From contig JAHFBR010000017.1 in NCBI GenBank assembly GCA_023249955.1, positions 1 to 12,468 on the forward strand: a DNA stretch of 12,468 nucleotides, written 5' to 3'. The translations under genes and the position numbers were made by a program. Below are positions 1-7,304 of this stretch, piece after piece. The notes under the pieces are model-generated. The model saw only the letters and a program-made list of their open reading frames with translations, made no database searches and was not told where the DNA came from. The DNA is from a bacterium. GTDB lineage: Bacteria > Babelota > Babeliae > Babelales > RVW-14. Position 1 is the stretch's first letter. Every line of letters starts with the position of its first letter.

Positions 1-678
1 TTTTTACTGACCGGTGCGGTATTTTTTCACACGTTGCCAGGGCACCATTTTTTGCAATACTCTGCGGCCTACGTGATTATGGAACGTGATCACTGCTCGT
101 ATGGCGCAGTGCGTCCGGTGCTTTTGAAATCTTGGGATGATGCAATACGTGTTCAAGAAAAAAAAGAACATCGACCGCTCAACGATTATGAACGCTGCGT
201 GATTGCCGAAAAGATTGCGTTTGGGCATCTGAAGCAGCATCCGTTGGTTACCATTAAAACGTCGGTGGTTCAGATTGTTAAAACGTGCTGTGCGCTGTAT
301 TCGTCACAAGTTTTGCTTTCTGATTCCGGTGTCTGGCCTGGCTATACCGCCACCACAACGCTCTGGACTAAAATAAAACGTTTTTTGATGCCGGCAGTGC
401 AGCATAACGTGCTAATATTTTTTATTTATTGGGAGGTGTTGTGTGCGCTTTTTATCGCGTTGGGCATGCTTTGTTTTATGCTTCGTGTGGTACAAGATCG
501 CGTAGTGCGTGGCACATTTTTTGATCTGTTGCCATATCTGGTGATGTTTCTGGTTATCACCATGGCGTATGGATGCGCGCGGTTGCGCTTTCCGGTTGAA
601 CCATTTTTTATTATCTTTGCAAGCGTAGGGTGGCAGTGGTTTTACGTAAAATTATGGCGCAAGAAAAGTTATTTTTAG
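1..678 (+). CDS. GT39/ArnT-like membrane glycosyltransferase, C-terminal part (5' end outside window)
   Basis: The reading frame is open from base 1 to a TAG at 676-678, so about 225 C-terminal residues of a larger membrane protein are visible. It aligns along its whole visible length with the next gene (654-1997) and less closely with the one at 8620-9972. Shared landmarks are FHTLPG, YERC/YERF with AEK, VQIVKTCC, IYWE, and a closing YGCARLRFPVEPFFII stretch. GT-C glycosyltransferases of the GT39/ArnT type transfer sugars from a polyprenyl-phosphate donor on the outer face of the inner membrane. The catalytic acidic N-terminal loop lies outside the window, so activity cannot be judged. The visible part has a soluble stretch rich in charged residues followed by several hydrophobic helices. 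It overlaps the next gene by 25 nt, which implies co-transcription and probably translational coupling. The family call is firm through the paralogs; donor and acceptor are unknown. Confidence 0.85.
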   Translation, partial: FLLTGAVFFHTLPGHHFLQYSAAYVIMERDHCSYGAVRPVLLKSWDDAIRVQEKKEHRPLNDYERCVIAEKIAFGHLKQHPLVTIKTSVVQIVKTCCALYSSQVLLSDSGVWPGYTATTTLWTKIKRFLMPAVQHNVLIFFIYWEVLCALFIALGMLCFMLRVVQDRVVRGTFFDLLPYLVMFLVITMAYGCARLRFPVEPFFIIFASVGWQWFYVKLWRKKSYF

Positions 679-1997
679 TCGCACTTTTTCTTGGCTCATT
701 TTTGGTGCGGGCACTTTTTTTTGGTTTGTATCAACGTTACGACGATCGCGCTTGGCTTGCTTTTGATTCAGAGCAGTATCACCAGGTTGCGCTTCAGATT
801 GCCCTGGGCAACGGGATCTCTACCGCCGACTGCCAGCCTAATTTTTATCGTCTGCCGGGCTATCCTGCTTTTCTGGCAGCTGGTTATAAACTGTTTAATT
901 TCAGCGTTGAAAAAACGTTGTGGTTGCAACTTGTGCTTGCCAGTTTTATTCCCGTGTTAATTTTTGTCTTAGCCCAAATACTGCTTGGATCGATGCTGCT
1001 TGCAAAAATTGCAGCCGGCATTGCCATGCTGCATCCCGGCTTTATCATGTACGCCGGAACCGTGTCGACCGAGTCGCTGTTCTTGCTCTTTTTCTTATTG
1101 TTTCTGTGCTGCTTTTTTACGGCGCCATCGTATCGCATACTGCTTGTTGCCAGCCTTTTTTTGGGGGTCGCATCGTTGATTCGTGCCGTAGGCCACTACA
1201 TTTTAGTGCTAGCACTGATATACTTTCTATTCATGCGCAGTCAGCGCATAAAAAAAATAGCCGCTGCAGGGGTGCTGAGCGGCGGCTGGCTTGCGGTTGT
1301 GAGCTGGTGGTTGTTGCGCAACTATCTATTGGCTGGGGCAATCTTTTTTCACACGCTTCCCGGGTTGCACTTTTTGCAGTACTCGGCCACGTACGTGGTT
1401 CAGGATCTTGAGCATTGTGATTATTTTGTAGCAAAGAAAAAGATTTTTGCTGAATGGGATAGGCGTGTTGAGCATGCTGAACAGAAGCTCAAGCGACCTG
1501 TTACGGAATATGAACGTTTTGCATGTGCAGAAAAACTGGCCTACGCGTATCTGTTTGGCCATCCAATTGTTGCTTTGAAGCATGCGGTTGTGCAGATTAT
1601 GCGTACGTGTTGTACGCTTTACTCGACCATTTTGTTGTACGTGCCACTTGGAACGGTTTACGGTGACGCATCACTGTGGTTCAAAGCAAAGTTATATTTA
1701 TTGCCCAATGCAATTCATCAGGGCTTGATCCCACTGATTTATTGGGAGCTGATATTGTTTGGAGTGATGGCAATGGGGTGGATGCTTTTGATGTTCAGGG
1801 CAGTACGCGACAAACATGCGCGCATGCTTCTGTTCAAAATCCTGCCATTCATGTTTTTATTGATCGGCATAACGCTTGCTTATGGCTGTGCGCGTTTACG
1901 CTTTGCCGTTGAGCCGTTTATGATTATCGGCGTCGTGTACGGGTTGTTTTATAGGCTGTCGTCGTCATCTGCCTGTTGTATTGCCAATGTTTTTTGA
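654..1997 (+). CDS. GT39/ArnT-like polytopic membrane glycosyltransferase with altered C-terminus
   Basis: A 447-residue polytopic membrane protein with roughly ten hydrophobic segments. The N-terminal helix is followed by an external loop with FDSEQYH (D38, E40), the position of the catalytic acidic residue in GT-C enzymes. RLPGYP at about 66-71 and HPGFIMYAGTVSTESLF further on are typical of the PMT_2/GT39 group. Such enzymes use polyprenyl-phosphate sugars to glycosylate a lipid, glycan or protein. The ATG at 654 is chosen because the product then begins at the same point as the paralog at 8620; a GTG at 630 in the same frame would add eight residues. It is a tandem paralog of the partial gene upstream. 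The C-terminus is odd. After the conserved LRFAVEPFMII segment, the paralogs end in short basic tails, whereas this one ends in a Ser/Cys-rich tail. Its last codons and stop lie inside a 35-bp sequence repeated at 8320-8354. The native 3' end has probably been replaced. Confidence 0.88.
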   Translation: MAQEKLFLVALFLGSFLVRALFFGLYQRYDDRAWLAFDSEQYHQVALQIALGNGISTADCQPNFYRLPGYPAFLAAGYKLFNFSVEKTLWLQLVLASFIPVLIFVLAQILLGSMLLAKIAAGIAMLHPGFIMYAGTVSTESLFLLFFLLFLCCFFTAPSYRILLVASLFLGVASLIRAVGHYILVLALIYFLFMRSQRIKKIAAAGVLSGGWLAVVSWWLLRNYLLAGAIFFHTLPGLHFLQYSATYVVQDLEHCDYFVAKKKIFAEWDRRVEHAEQKLKRPVTEYERFACAEKLAYAYLFGHPIVALKHAVVQIMRTCCTLYSTILLYVPLGTVYGDASLWFKAKLYLLPNAIHQGLIPLIYWELILFGVMAMGWMLLMFRAVRDKHARMLLFKILPFMFLLIGITLAYGCARLRFAVEPFMIIGVVYGLFYRLSSSSACCIANVF

Positions 1998-2147
1998 ACC
2001 GAAAATGTTCCGGTTTGCTTTCGGATCAGTGCATTTCGTGCCATTAACAACTGCTGTGATAGCTTCTGCAATGCCGCGACCTGTAGGAACGACTGCCAGG
2101 AGAATCTCTAGCACAAGTATTTGTTGATTAGCATCATTGCTTTGCAT
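1965..2147 (-). pseudogene. Out-of-frame 3' tail of the PPDK-like gene (fourth helical repeat)
   Basis: Read on the minus strand from 2147, this stretch starts MQSNDANQQIL and continues with EILLAVVPTGRGIAEAITAV. This is clearly homologous to MQSNDANQHIL and the repeats inside the preceding gene (2108-6025), but it lies in another frame. The preceding gene reads out of frame from 2148 and stops at 2108. Deleting one 8-bp copy at 2148-2163 joins the two frames and gives AFAGMQSNDANQ, which aligns without gaps to ATACMQSNDANQ in an earlier repeat. It is therefore best read as the detached C-terminus (about 60 residues) of that gene, not as a separate protein. Its last 15 or so codons run through the 35-bp repeat at 1980-2014, so the original end is probably already lost. 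Confidence 0.8.
1980..2014 (+). repeat. 35-bp direct repeat, copy A
   Basis: The 35 bases beginning ATTGCCAATGTTTTTTGAAC and ending GTTCCGGT are identical to 8320-8354 in the same orientation; identity stops sharply on the right and fades on the left. Copy B encodes TGTFSVQKTLA on the minus strand, the end of a signal peptide. Copy A in the same frame reads TGTFSVQKTLAIQQADDDD and soon hits a stop, with no hydrophobic core upstream. It is therefore a remnant without function of its own. It covers the last codons and stop of the glycosyltransferase at 654-1997. Confidence 0.9.
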
Positions 2148-2456
2148 GCCAGCAACCCAGCAAAAGCTACCGCGATAACTTGGTTAATACCGCTGCCTTT
2201 ATCAACGAGTGCTATGATGAGCTCTAGTGCATTCCATTGTACGCGCCACCTCATGCTTTTCATGCCGACAATAGTTGCTTCGATAGCTTGGTTAATACCG
2301 TGGCCTTTATAAACGAGTGCATTGAGAATCTGTAGCGCAAGTATGTGTTGATTAGCATCATTGCTTTGCATGCAGGCAGTAGCTGTTGTCATAGCTTGGT
2401 CAATACCGTGGCCTTTGGTAACAAGCCAATTCAAAATGGCTACAATAGTGAGATTT
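2033..2456 (-). repeat. Four 36-residue helical (HEAT-like) repeats, 108-bp period
   Basis: The minus strand encodes units with the pattern (I/L)LxxLVxKGxGIxQAI followed by a helix and a linker (MQSNDANQ in some units). The plus-strand landmark GCTTGGTNAATACCG recurs at 2394, 2286 and 2178, exactly 108 bp apart. A fourth, diverged landmark lies at 2062, which is 116 bp away, i.e. 108 plus 8. A DNA segment of about 35-40 bp around GATTAGCATCATTGCTTTGC is almost identical at about 2113-2150 and 2337-2374, 224 bp apart (2x108+8). The spacing implies recent internal duplication and locates an 8-bp insertion between units three and four. The two-helix pattern resembles HEAT/armadillo-type protein-interaction repeats; the exact family is uncertain. 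Confidence 0.8.
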
Positions 2457-5400
2457 ACCGGATGTTCAGATATGCCATCAATAATGTCTGTAATTTTCAC
2501 GTGATCGTTATCGGTGCAAAAGTCTAAAAAATTCATTATCGTGGTTCGGTAATTGGGGCTATATGTAAGCGCAAGAGCTTGGGTCAAAAAATGCTTGAGC
2601 ATTGCGACGAATCGGATGTCGTTGATTGTTATAGCAAATGACAATTCTAAACCCTTAAGCGTTATGTTACTAATTGGCAGATCGAAGATAAGAGCAACTG
2701 TTTGAGCAAAAGCACGAATATTTGACCAGCGATTGTTGTTATTGAAGCCATAAGATTTCAAGCCATAAAATTTGAACCCAAGCGCAACAGTGTACTGTTT
2801 CTTGTTGTAGGTTATATCAAGCGCGGCGCTGTGGTTAAGCAATGGAATGTTAAATGAGTAAGTAAAAGATCCTTTTGTAAAATGTATACCCGTTAATGAA
2901 TGACCAGCTGCTATCTCAACGAGCGACTTTTGTAAGAGTTCTGGCTTTTCAAATGCAGCGTCTGAACACTGTTTGTTGAGCGCACTGACGGTTATCAGTA
3001 AGCTTTGATGGATGGTAGTAAAAATATCCTCAAGCGTTTTGGGCCTATGGTAATGAAAGTGGGCTACGCTCCCCAGCGCTGCCGCTTGAACACCAAATCC
3101 ATCTGATGGTAGCAGTTGAGATTCTTCTGTTGAGGTTAACCCCTGCAAGCTTGTACGCAGTTCTTTAAGGTAGTGCTTCAGAGGCCAGGATGGATTATAC
3201 TTTAGCGTTCCATCTGGAATTATAGGAGCCCAGTGTTCAAGTAGAGACAAGTATGGTTCAAGCATGCGTTTAAACAAAGTAACCTTTTGTTCGGTTGGGT
3301 ACTGGGTGCTACTCTTAAGTGCTTTAATAGATTGGTCAAACAGTTCAACAAAGTCTTTCATGACTGGGAGTGTGGCAACGAAAGTAAATTGATTGTCATT
3401 GATGTTTTTTAACGTGGCCTCAAAGTCTTGGCTTGTGAAGTAAGTGAGGTAGTTATTGAGTTGGGCAAATGCGGTCTCAAATTTTGTAGGGTGTGCAAAT
3501 TGTTCAAGATCAAAGGAATCAAGAGCCTTTTTTTGCTGAACAAGAGATTCGATGAATTGCTGATTTTTTACGAAAGCCTGGTGCAGTGCTTGATAAGATT
3601 CTTGAGGGTTGGCGTGCCCTTTTTCAGCAGGAGCAAAGATGAAGTGCAACCATGTAGGCATCATGCCGATTTCTTCAATGGTTTGCATCATCACTTTAAA
3701 TTCAGCTTGCCCTGCAGGGTCAAGCGTAGGAACAAGATTATTCACAAAAGAGACCCAGCGTTGTTCAAGTTCTGGTGAAATTGCAGCGGTAGCGCCGTGG
3801 TAGGCAATATCAAAGAGTTGGATATCATGCATGATTTGCTTAGAAAGAGTGTGTTGTTGCATGAATTGCATTTTGTTAGAGAGGGTCTCTTTTTCTGCGG
3901 TGTAAGAGTGCGCATCAACAACGGTTTTTGATGGCTGCTGGAAGAGTAAGGCTTCCACAAAACGGATAGGCAGCAATCGTCTGATGTCACGGGCAGGCAG
4001 GGTGAAGCCTTGTTGGAGCGTGGGAACCAAAGTGTTTACGTGTTCAATTATTTTTTCAAAACGGCTAAGTGCTTGCTGTTCAGGGGCTGTTGGAGGATCC
4101 TTATGGACGATTTCCTGCGCAGCGTGCTGCAGTTCGGCAAGCAGTGTTTCCAGAGCTTGTTGGGCAACAGCAGGTTTAGCAACTTTTAAGTTTTCAATCA
4201 ATGTATCAAGATTGTGTAAGGGTAAGTGTAGCTGCCCTTTAGCGCAAGTGTCCGTTGATGTCATCAGATGGCCGACCGATATTTCTTGTGGCAGCGGATG
4301 GTTGAACCAACCCTGCGTAACAGCAGGCAGCTTGTGATCTCCAAGATTGATAATCACGCCACGCTGAGGATCGATGGCGAGGTGCAATGACTGTTGTTGT
4401 GCCCAATCATGAACGATATTTTTGTTATCAGTACGTATAATAATTTTGCCATCACCACGAAAAACGGCTGCGGCGTGGGATGTTGACTCTGCTTCGTCTT
4501 GTACAACGACAGCAATAATGGCAGAACGTTGATTTTTATTTTTCAAATAAATGTTAAGGGCATCATCGAGTTTTTGGGCTACGATAATGTGGGTAGGGTC
4601 TATAATTTCGCGTACGGCGCCGCCAGCAACGCTGACGCTGGAGCCGTATATGATATCTTCTGATTTGAGTGCGTCCAGGTTAGCGATATAACTAGGTTGT
4701 GACAAGTTTTTTGCGCCAACGATAGGTCGAGCTTGCACAATGTAAATTGTTTTGGTGTCTGGTTGATATGCCAGCTCCAAATCCATAGGTTTGCCGTAAT
4801 AATCATGAACGGCTTGGACAACGGTATTGATAGCGGTGACTGCATTAGGTGAAAGAACTGGTGAGGTTCTTGCATGGTTTGAGTTATTCATTGGGAGTAA
4901 GCCAAGTTTGCCATCAGTGTCAATAGGTACCAAGCGTTTGTGTTTATCTTTGATGACAGCGTAAATATTGTTGTCTCCATCAACGTAGAATGTGTCAACG
5001 GGTACAGAACTTTCCACAACGCCTTCTGGATGGCCGTAACCGCATTGCAAGGCAGCAACATGTTCAGTGTCGCCTTCAGCTTCTTGCGAGTATGCTACGC
5101 AACCAACCGGAATACGTGTGGCATCGATTGCACCACCCGTTTGTTCACCAATCATGCGTTGTAAAAGAGCCGGTGTTAAAGGCATGTTAAATAATGTTGG
5201 ATCCCCAGCGCTCAAACGCTGGGAGATGGATTTAGTACGGAAATAAGAAGCAACAACGATACCAACAGCTCTCAAGACGTCAGCGTTCGTTGGTATAACG
5301 TTAGAAACACTGGTGTTACCGCCAGCGTTTGCAAGGTCCTCGGTGTCCTCTTTACCGGTACTGCGGGCCATCAGGCGCCAATCATTATCTTTTGCTGTAT

Positions 5401-6025
5401 TGATCAATGTTTGAGCTTCGTGATTGCCGAGCATGTTATCTGCTTGGCTAAACATTGAAGCAAGTGTTGAGTAGGCCCAAGAAACTGCTCGTTGGGCAAA
5501 CCAAGCTGGCTTGGTTATGACCTCAGGACAGATTTCAAGCTCTTGCGCCTTACGATTAAACGTTTGTTGAATGTCATTAGCAAGTTCTTCAAGATCGGCA
5601 AAAAACGGCGCTGGAAGTTTTTTATCTTCCAAAGCCTCTCCGATCTCTGGTTCGCCGATGTATCTTTCGAGAATTTGTTCCCAGCGTGTGGCGATATCAA
5701 TGCGATTTAGCTTCAAAAAGGTTTGTACTTGGCTACTGGTCAGACCTGCAAATTCTGGAACGGTGACGGTGTAACCACCAAGTGAATTTTTGAGCGCTGG
5801 AGAGCTAAAAATTTTATTCAGTTCCACGAGGTTGGATGTTTTGTATCCAAAGCCTACGCTTTCAGCGTTGTTCTTAAGCAGCAATGGATCAAAGTGCAAC
5901 GTAGGTGGTGTAGCAACAATAGGATTTTTTGTTGTATTGTGTTGACGCACCTGCATCATGGGTTGAGCATAAGTTATGCTGAGCGCAATGCTGAGCACCC
6001 ATAAACAGTAATTTTTGAACTTCAT
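2108..6025 (-). CDS. Exported PEP-synthase/PPDK-like protein with C-terminal helical repeats, frameshifted 3' end
   Basis: About 1305 residues. The signal peptide is MKFKNYCLWVLSIALSITYA followed by QP. This ATG (6025) is preferred over one at 6040 because it gives a normal signal peptide and has GGGG nine bases upstream. Near residues 217-243, RLMARSTGKEDTED and NAGGNTSVSNV match the ATP-binding motif of pyruvate-phosphate dikinase and PEP synthase (RSSxxxED and AGxxxT). QARPIVG at about 431 is the typical end of that ATP-grasp-like domain. TSHAAAVF at about 515-522 matches the phosphohistidine swivelling domain, with the histidine kept. The C-terminal PEP/pyruvate-binding barrel is not recognisable. 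Instead there are about 600 residues of mostly helical sequence, a beta-rich stretch near 1055-1120, then 36-residue helical repeats. A complete enzyme would normally be cytosolic; an exported one without the barrel is odd. It is the last gene of the three-gene unit, 24 nt after the J-domain gene. The 3' end is shifted by an 8-bp duplication at 2148-2163, so the final residues after AFAG are out of frame. Confidence 0.85.
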   Translation of the reverse strand: MKFKNYCLWVLSIALSITYAQPMMQVRQHNTTKNPIVATPPTLHFDPLLLKNNAESVGFGYKTSNLVELNKIFSSPALKNSLGGYTVTVPEFAGLTSSQVQTFLKLNRIDIATRWEQILERYIGEPEIGEALEDKKLPAPFFADLEELANDIQQTFNRKAQELEICPEVITKPAWFAQRAVSWAYSTLASMFSQADNMLGNHEAQTLINTAKDNDWRLMARSTGKEDTEDLANAGGNTSVSNVIPTNADVLRAVGIVVASYFRTKSISQRLSAGDPTLFNMPLTPALLQRMIGEQTGGAIDATRIPVGCVAYSQEAEGDTEHVAALQCGYGHPEGVVESSVPVDTFYVDGDNNIYAVIKDKHKRLVPIDTDGKLGLLPMNNSNHARTSPVLSPNAVTAINTVVQAVHDYYGKPMDLELAYQPDTKTIYIVQARPIVGAKNLSQPSYIANLDALKSEDIIYGSSVSVAGGAVREIIDPTHIIVAQKLDDALNIYLKNKNQRSAIIAVVVQDEAESTSHAAAVFRGDGKIIIRTDNKNIVHDWAQQQSLHLAIDPQRGVIINLGDHKLPAVTQGWFNHPLPQEISVGHLMTSTDTCAKGQLHLPLHNLDTLIENLKVAKPAVAQQALETLLAELQHAAQEIVHKDPPTAPEQQALSRFEKIIEHVNTLVPTLQQGFTLPARDIRRLLPIRFVEALLFQQPSKTVVDAHSYTAEKETLSNKMQFMQQHTLSKQIMHDIQLFDIAYHGATAAISPELEQRWVSFVNNLVPTLDPAGQAEFKVMMQTIEEIGMMPTWLHFIFAPAEKGHANPQESYQALHQAFVKNQQFIESLVQQKKALDSFDLEQFAHPTKFETAFAQLNNYLTYFTSQDFEATLKNINDNQFTFVATLPVMKDFVELFDQSIKALKSSTQYPTEQKVTLFKRMLEPYLSLLEHWAPIIPDGTLKYNPSWPLKHYLKELRTSLQGLTSTEESQLLPSDGFGVQAAALGSVAHFHYHRPKTLEDIFTTIHQSLLITVSALNKQCSDAAFEKPELLQKSLVEIAAGHSLTGIHFTKGSFTYSFNIPLLNHSAALDITYNKKQYTVALGFKFYGLKSYGFNNNNRWSNIRAFAQTVALIFDLPISNITLKGLELSFAITINDIRFVAMLKHFLTQALALTYSPNYRTTIMNFLDFCTDNDHVKITDIIDGISEHPVNLTIVAILNWLVTKGHGIDQAMTTATACMQSNDANQHILALQILNALVYKGHGINQAIEATIVGMKSMRWRVQWNALELIIALVDKGSGINQVIAVAFAGLLACKAMMLINKYLC
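2148..2163 (-). repeat. 8-bp tandem duplication causing a frameshift
   Basis: The plus strand reads GCCAGCAA then CCCAGCAA, two 8-bp units sharing the 7-mer CCAGCAA. Removing one unit restores the 108-bp repeat spacing and joins the frame of the PPDK-like gene to its tail at 1965-2147. Eight bases is not a multiple of three, so this duplication explains the premature stop at 2108. Confidence 0.85.
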
Positions 6026-6049
6026 AAACATAAACCCCATAAAATTATT

Positions 6050-7288
6050 CTAAGTTTTATTAATCTTCGATCTGAGGAGTTGATACGCTCCATTAATTTT
6101 TTGCATGGTATCGCCGCAGTCGGTGCATTTGTCTGGGTGGTACTGGCGAGCGAAAGCCCTGAAAGTCTGTTTGACCAGATCAATTGTTGCCGTCGTTGGA
6201 AGGCCAAGCGTAGCAAAGGCCTGTGCAATTTCAGCCTGATTGCCACCACGTGCAGGCACTAATTGGTTGCGTGTTGGTTGATTGATGCGTTGTGCAAAAT
6301 TTATGTAATCTGCCGAAAGCAGTAAAAAAGCGAACAAGCCTCTCAAGAATGCCATTTTTTTTGTAACTTGAGGCTCTTCCTCTTCCGGTTCAAGTTGAAA
6401 AAGTTTATCTTGTAGAGCTCCAGGAAAGCCTGTGATTCTGATTTGCCCATTGCGCAGCTTCTGCAAAGTGATAGGTGTGTAAGGTTCGCCTAAAATATCT
6501 TGATCATCAGCTTCTCGACGCATGTGTAAAAAATGTGCATCAAAATACTTATCAATAACGGTGCTGATGCCATCGATAATGGTGTCGATATTTGAATCGA
6601 CATCAATCTCGTATTTTTGATCCTGAGGTATGATTGCTATTTGTTTTCTCTGAAAGAGGGCTGATGTATGTACTTTGCCAGCTGATTTTAGTTTCAATTT
6701 TTCTAACTGTGTGCTCAGAAGGCCGTTAGTATCCCAGATGATTTTTTGAGAAGTTATTGTTGTTTTTGTTACTTGGAAAATTGCTTTAATGCGCTTGCGG
6801 ATGTGCCCAAGTACAGTACGGCAAGCTTCCAGGTCCTCTGATGCTCCGTACCATTCGTCCTGTATATCCAGGCCATACTCTTGAAAAAAGGCTTCTAAAT
6901 CGCCTTGCTCAACAATGCACATGCCGCCTTGAATGAGCGTTGCATCGAGTGGTTGTGCAATGTCTGGCTCGTCTAATTTTCCCAATACGCGATCGTTGAG
7001 AGTATCTATGGGCGTATATATGGGCTCATAGTAGATATCGTCTGATTTTTTGACGACCTGCGTTGCATAGTCTTGTAGTCCAGCGCAGAATCTTGTCCAG
7101 GGGCCGGAATCAGCGATGCTTGTAAAAAATCTTTCAAATGCGTGCTCTGCCTTATCTTTACCCGCAACCAACAAAGAGATAACCCTTTGTGTGGTGCCTT
7201 GGGGGGGCGGCAATTCCATGCCAAGTAGGCTGCGTGAAAGCCCATACAACGTAGATAAGAGCACGAAAATCGCTATTTTTACGTTCAT
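6050..7288 (-). CDS. Exported protein with C-terminal J-domain
   Basis: A 412-residue protein. The start at 7288 gives a signal peptide (MNVKIAIFVLLSTLYGLSRS and on to LLGMELPPPQ). Upstream in-frame codons would overlap the previous gene and read its acidic tail out of frame as a His/Thr-rich stretch, so they are rejected. The ribosome site is weak (GAGCGG close to the ATG), which fits translational coupling to the gene ending 16 nt upstream. Residues 30-320 resemble nothing I recognise; they are charged and mainly helical. A hydrophobic stretch near 310-330 could be a membrane anchor. The last 60 or so residues form a J-domain: LVKQTFRAFARQYHPDK with HPDK at about 384-387, a CTDC loop and INGAYQLL. 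J-domains stimulate Hsp70 ATPases. With no Gly/Phe-rich or zinc region, it is a type III-like co-chaperone. Because it carries a signal peptide, the partner is either outside the cytoplasm or in a host; which is not known. Confidence 0.85.
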   Translation of the reverse strand: MNVKIAIFVLLSTLYGLSRSLLGMELPPPQGTTQRVISLLVAGKDKAEHAFERFFTSIADSGPWTRFCAGLQDYATQVVKKSDDIYYEPIYTPIDTLNDRVLGKLDEPDIAQPLDATLIQGGMCIVEQGDLEAFFQEYGLDIQDEWYGASEDLEACRTVLGHIRKRIKAIFQVTKTTITSQKIIWDTNGLLSTQLEKLKLKSAGKVHTSALFQRKQIAIIPQDQKYEIDVDSNIDTIIDGISTVIDKYFDAHFLHMRREADDQDILGEPYTPITLQKLRNGQIRITGFPGALQDKLFQLEPEEEEPQVTKKMAFLRGLFAFLLLSADYINFAQRINQPTRNQLVPARGGNQAEIAQAFATLGLPTTATIDLVKQTFRAFARQYHPDKCTDCGDTMQKINGAYQLLRSKINKT

Positions 7289-7304
7289 TTTACCGCTCGG
7301 ATAC

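Noticed and set aside
1997..2015. Inverted repeat AACCG-N9-CGGTT just after glycosyltransferase 2, as a terminator
   Set aside because: The stem is only five pairs, has no following T-run on either strand, and lies within the 35-bp repeat, so its presence is explained by the coding origin of that repeat.
2033..2456. CRISPR-like or intergenic satellite array
   Set aside because: The 108-bp period is in frame, encodes a regular 36-residue helical pattern, and has no repeat-spacer alternation.
6026..6040. ATG at 6040 or 6031 as the start of the PPDK-like gene
   Set aside because: Both would add MGF/MF-type residues in front of a normal signal peptide, and the GGGG that could serve as ribosome site lies inside the first and too close to the second. 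The start at 6040 cannot be fully excluded.
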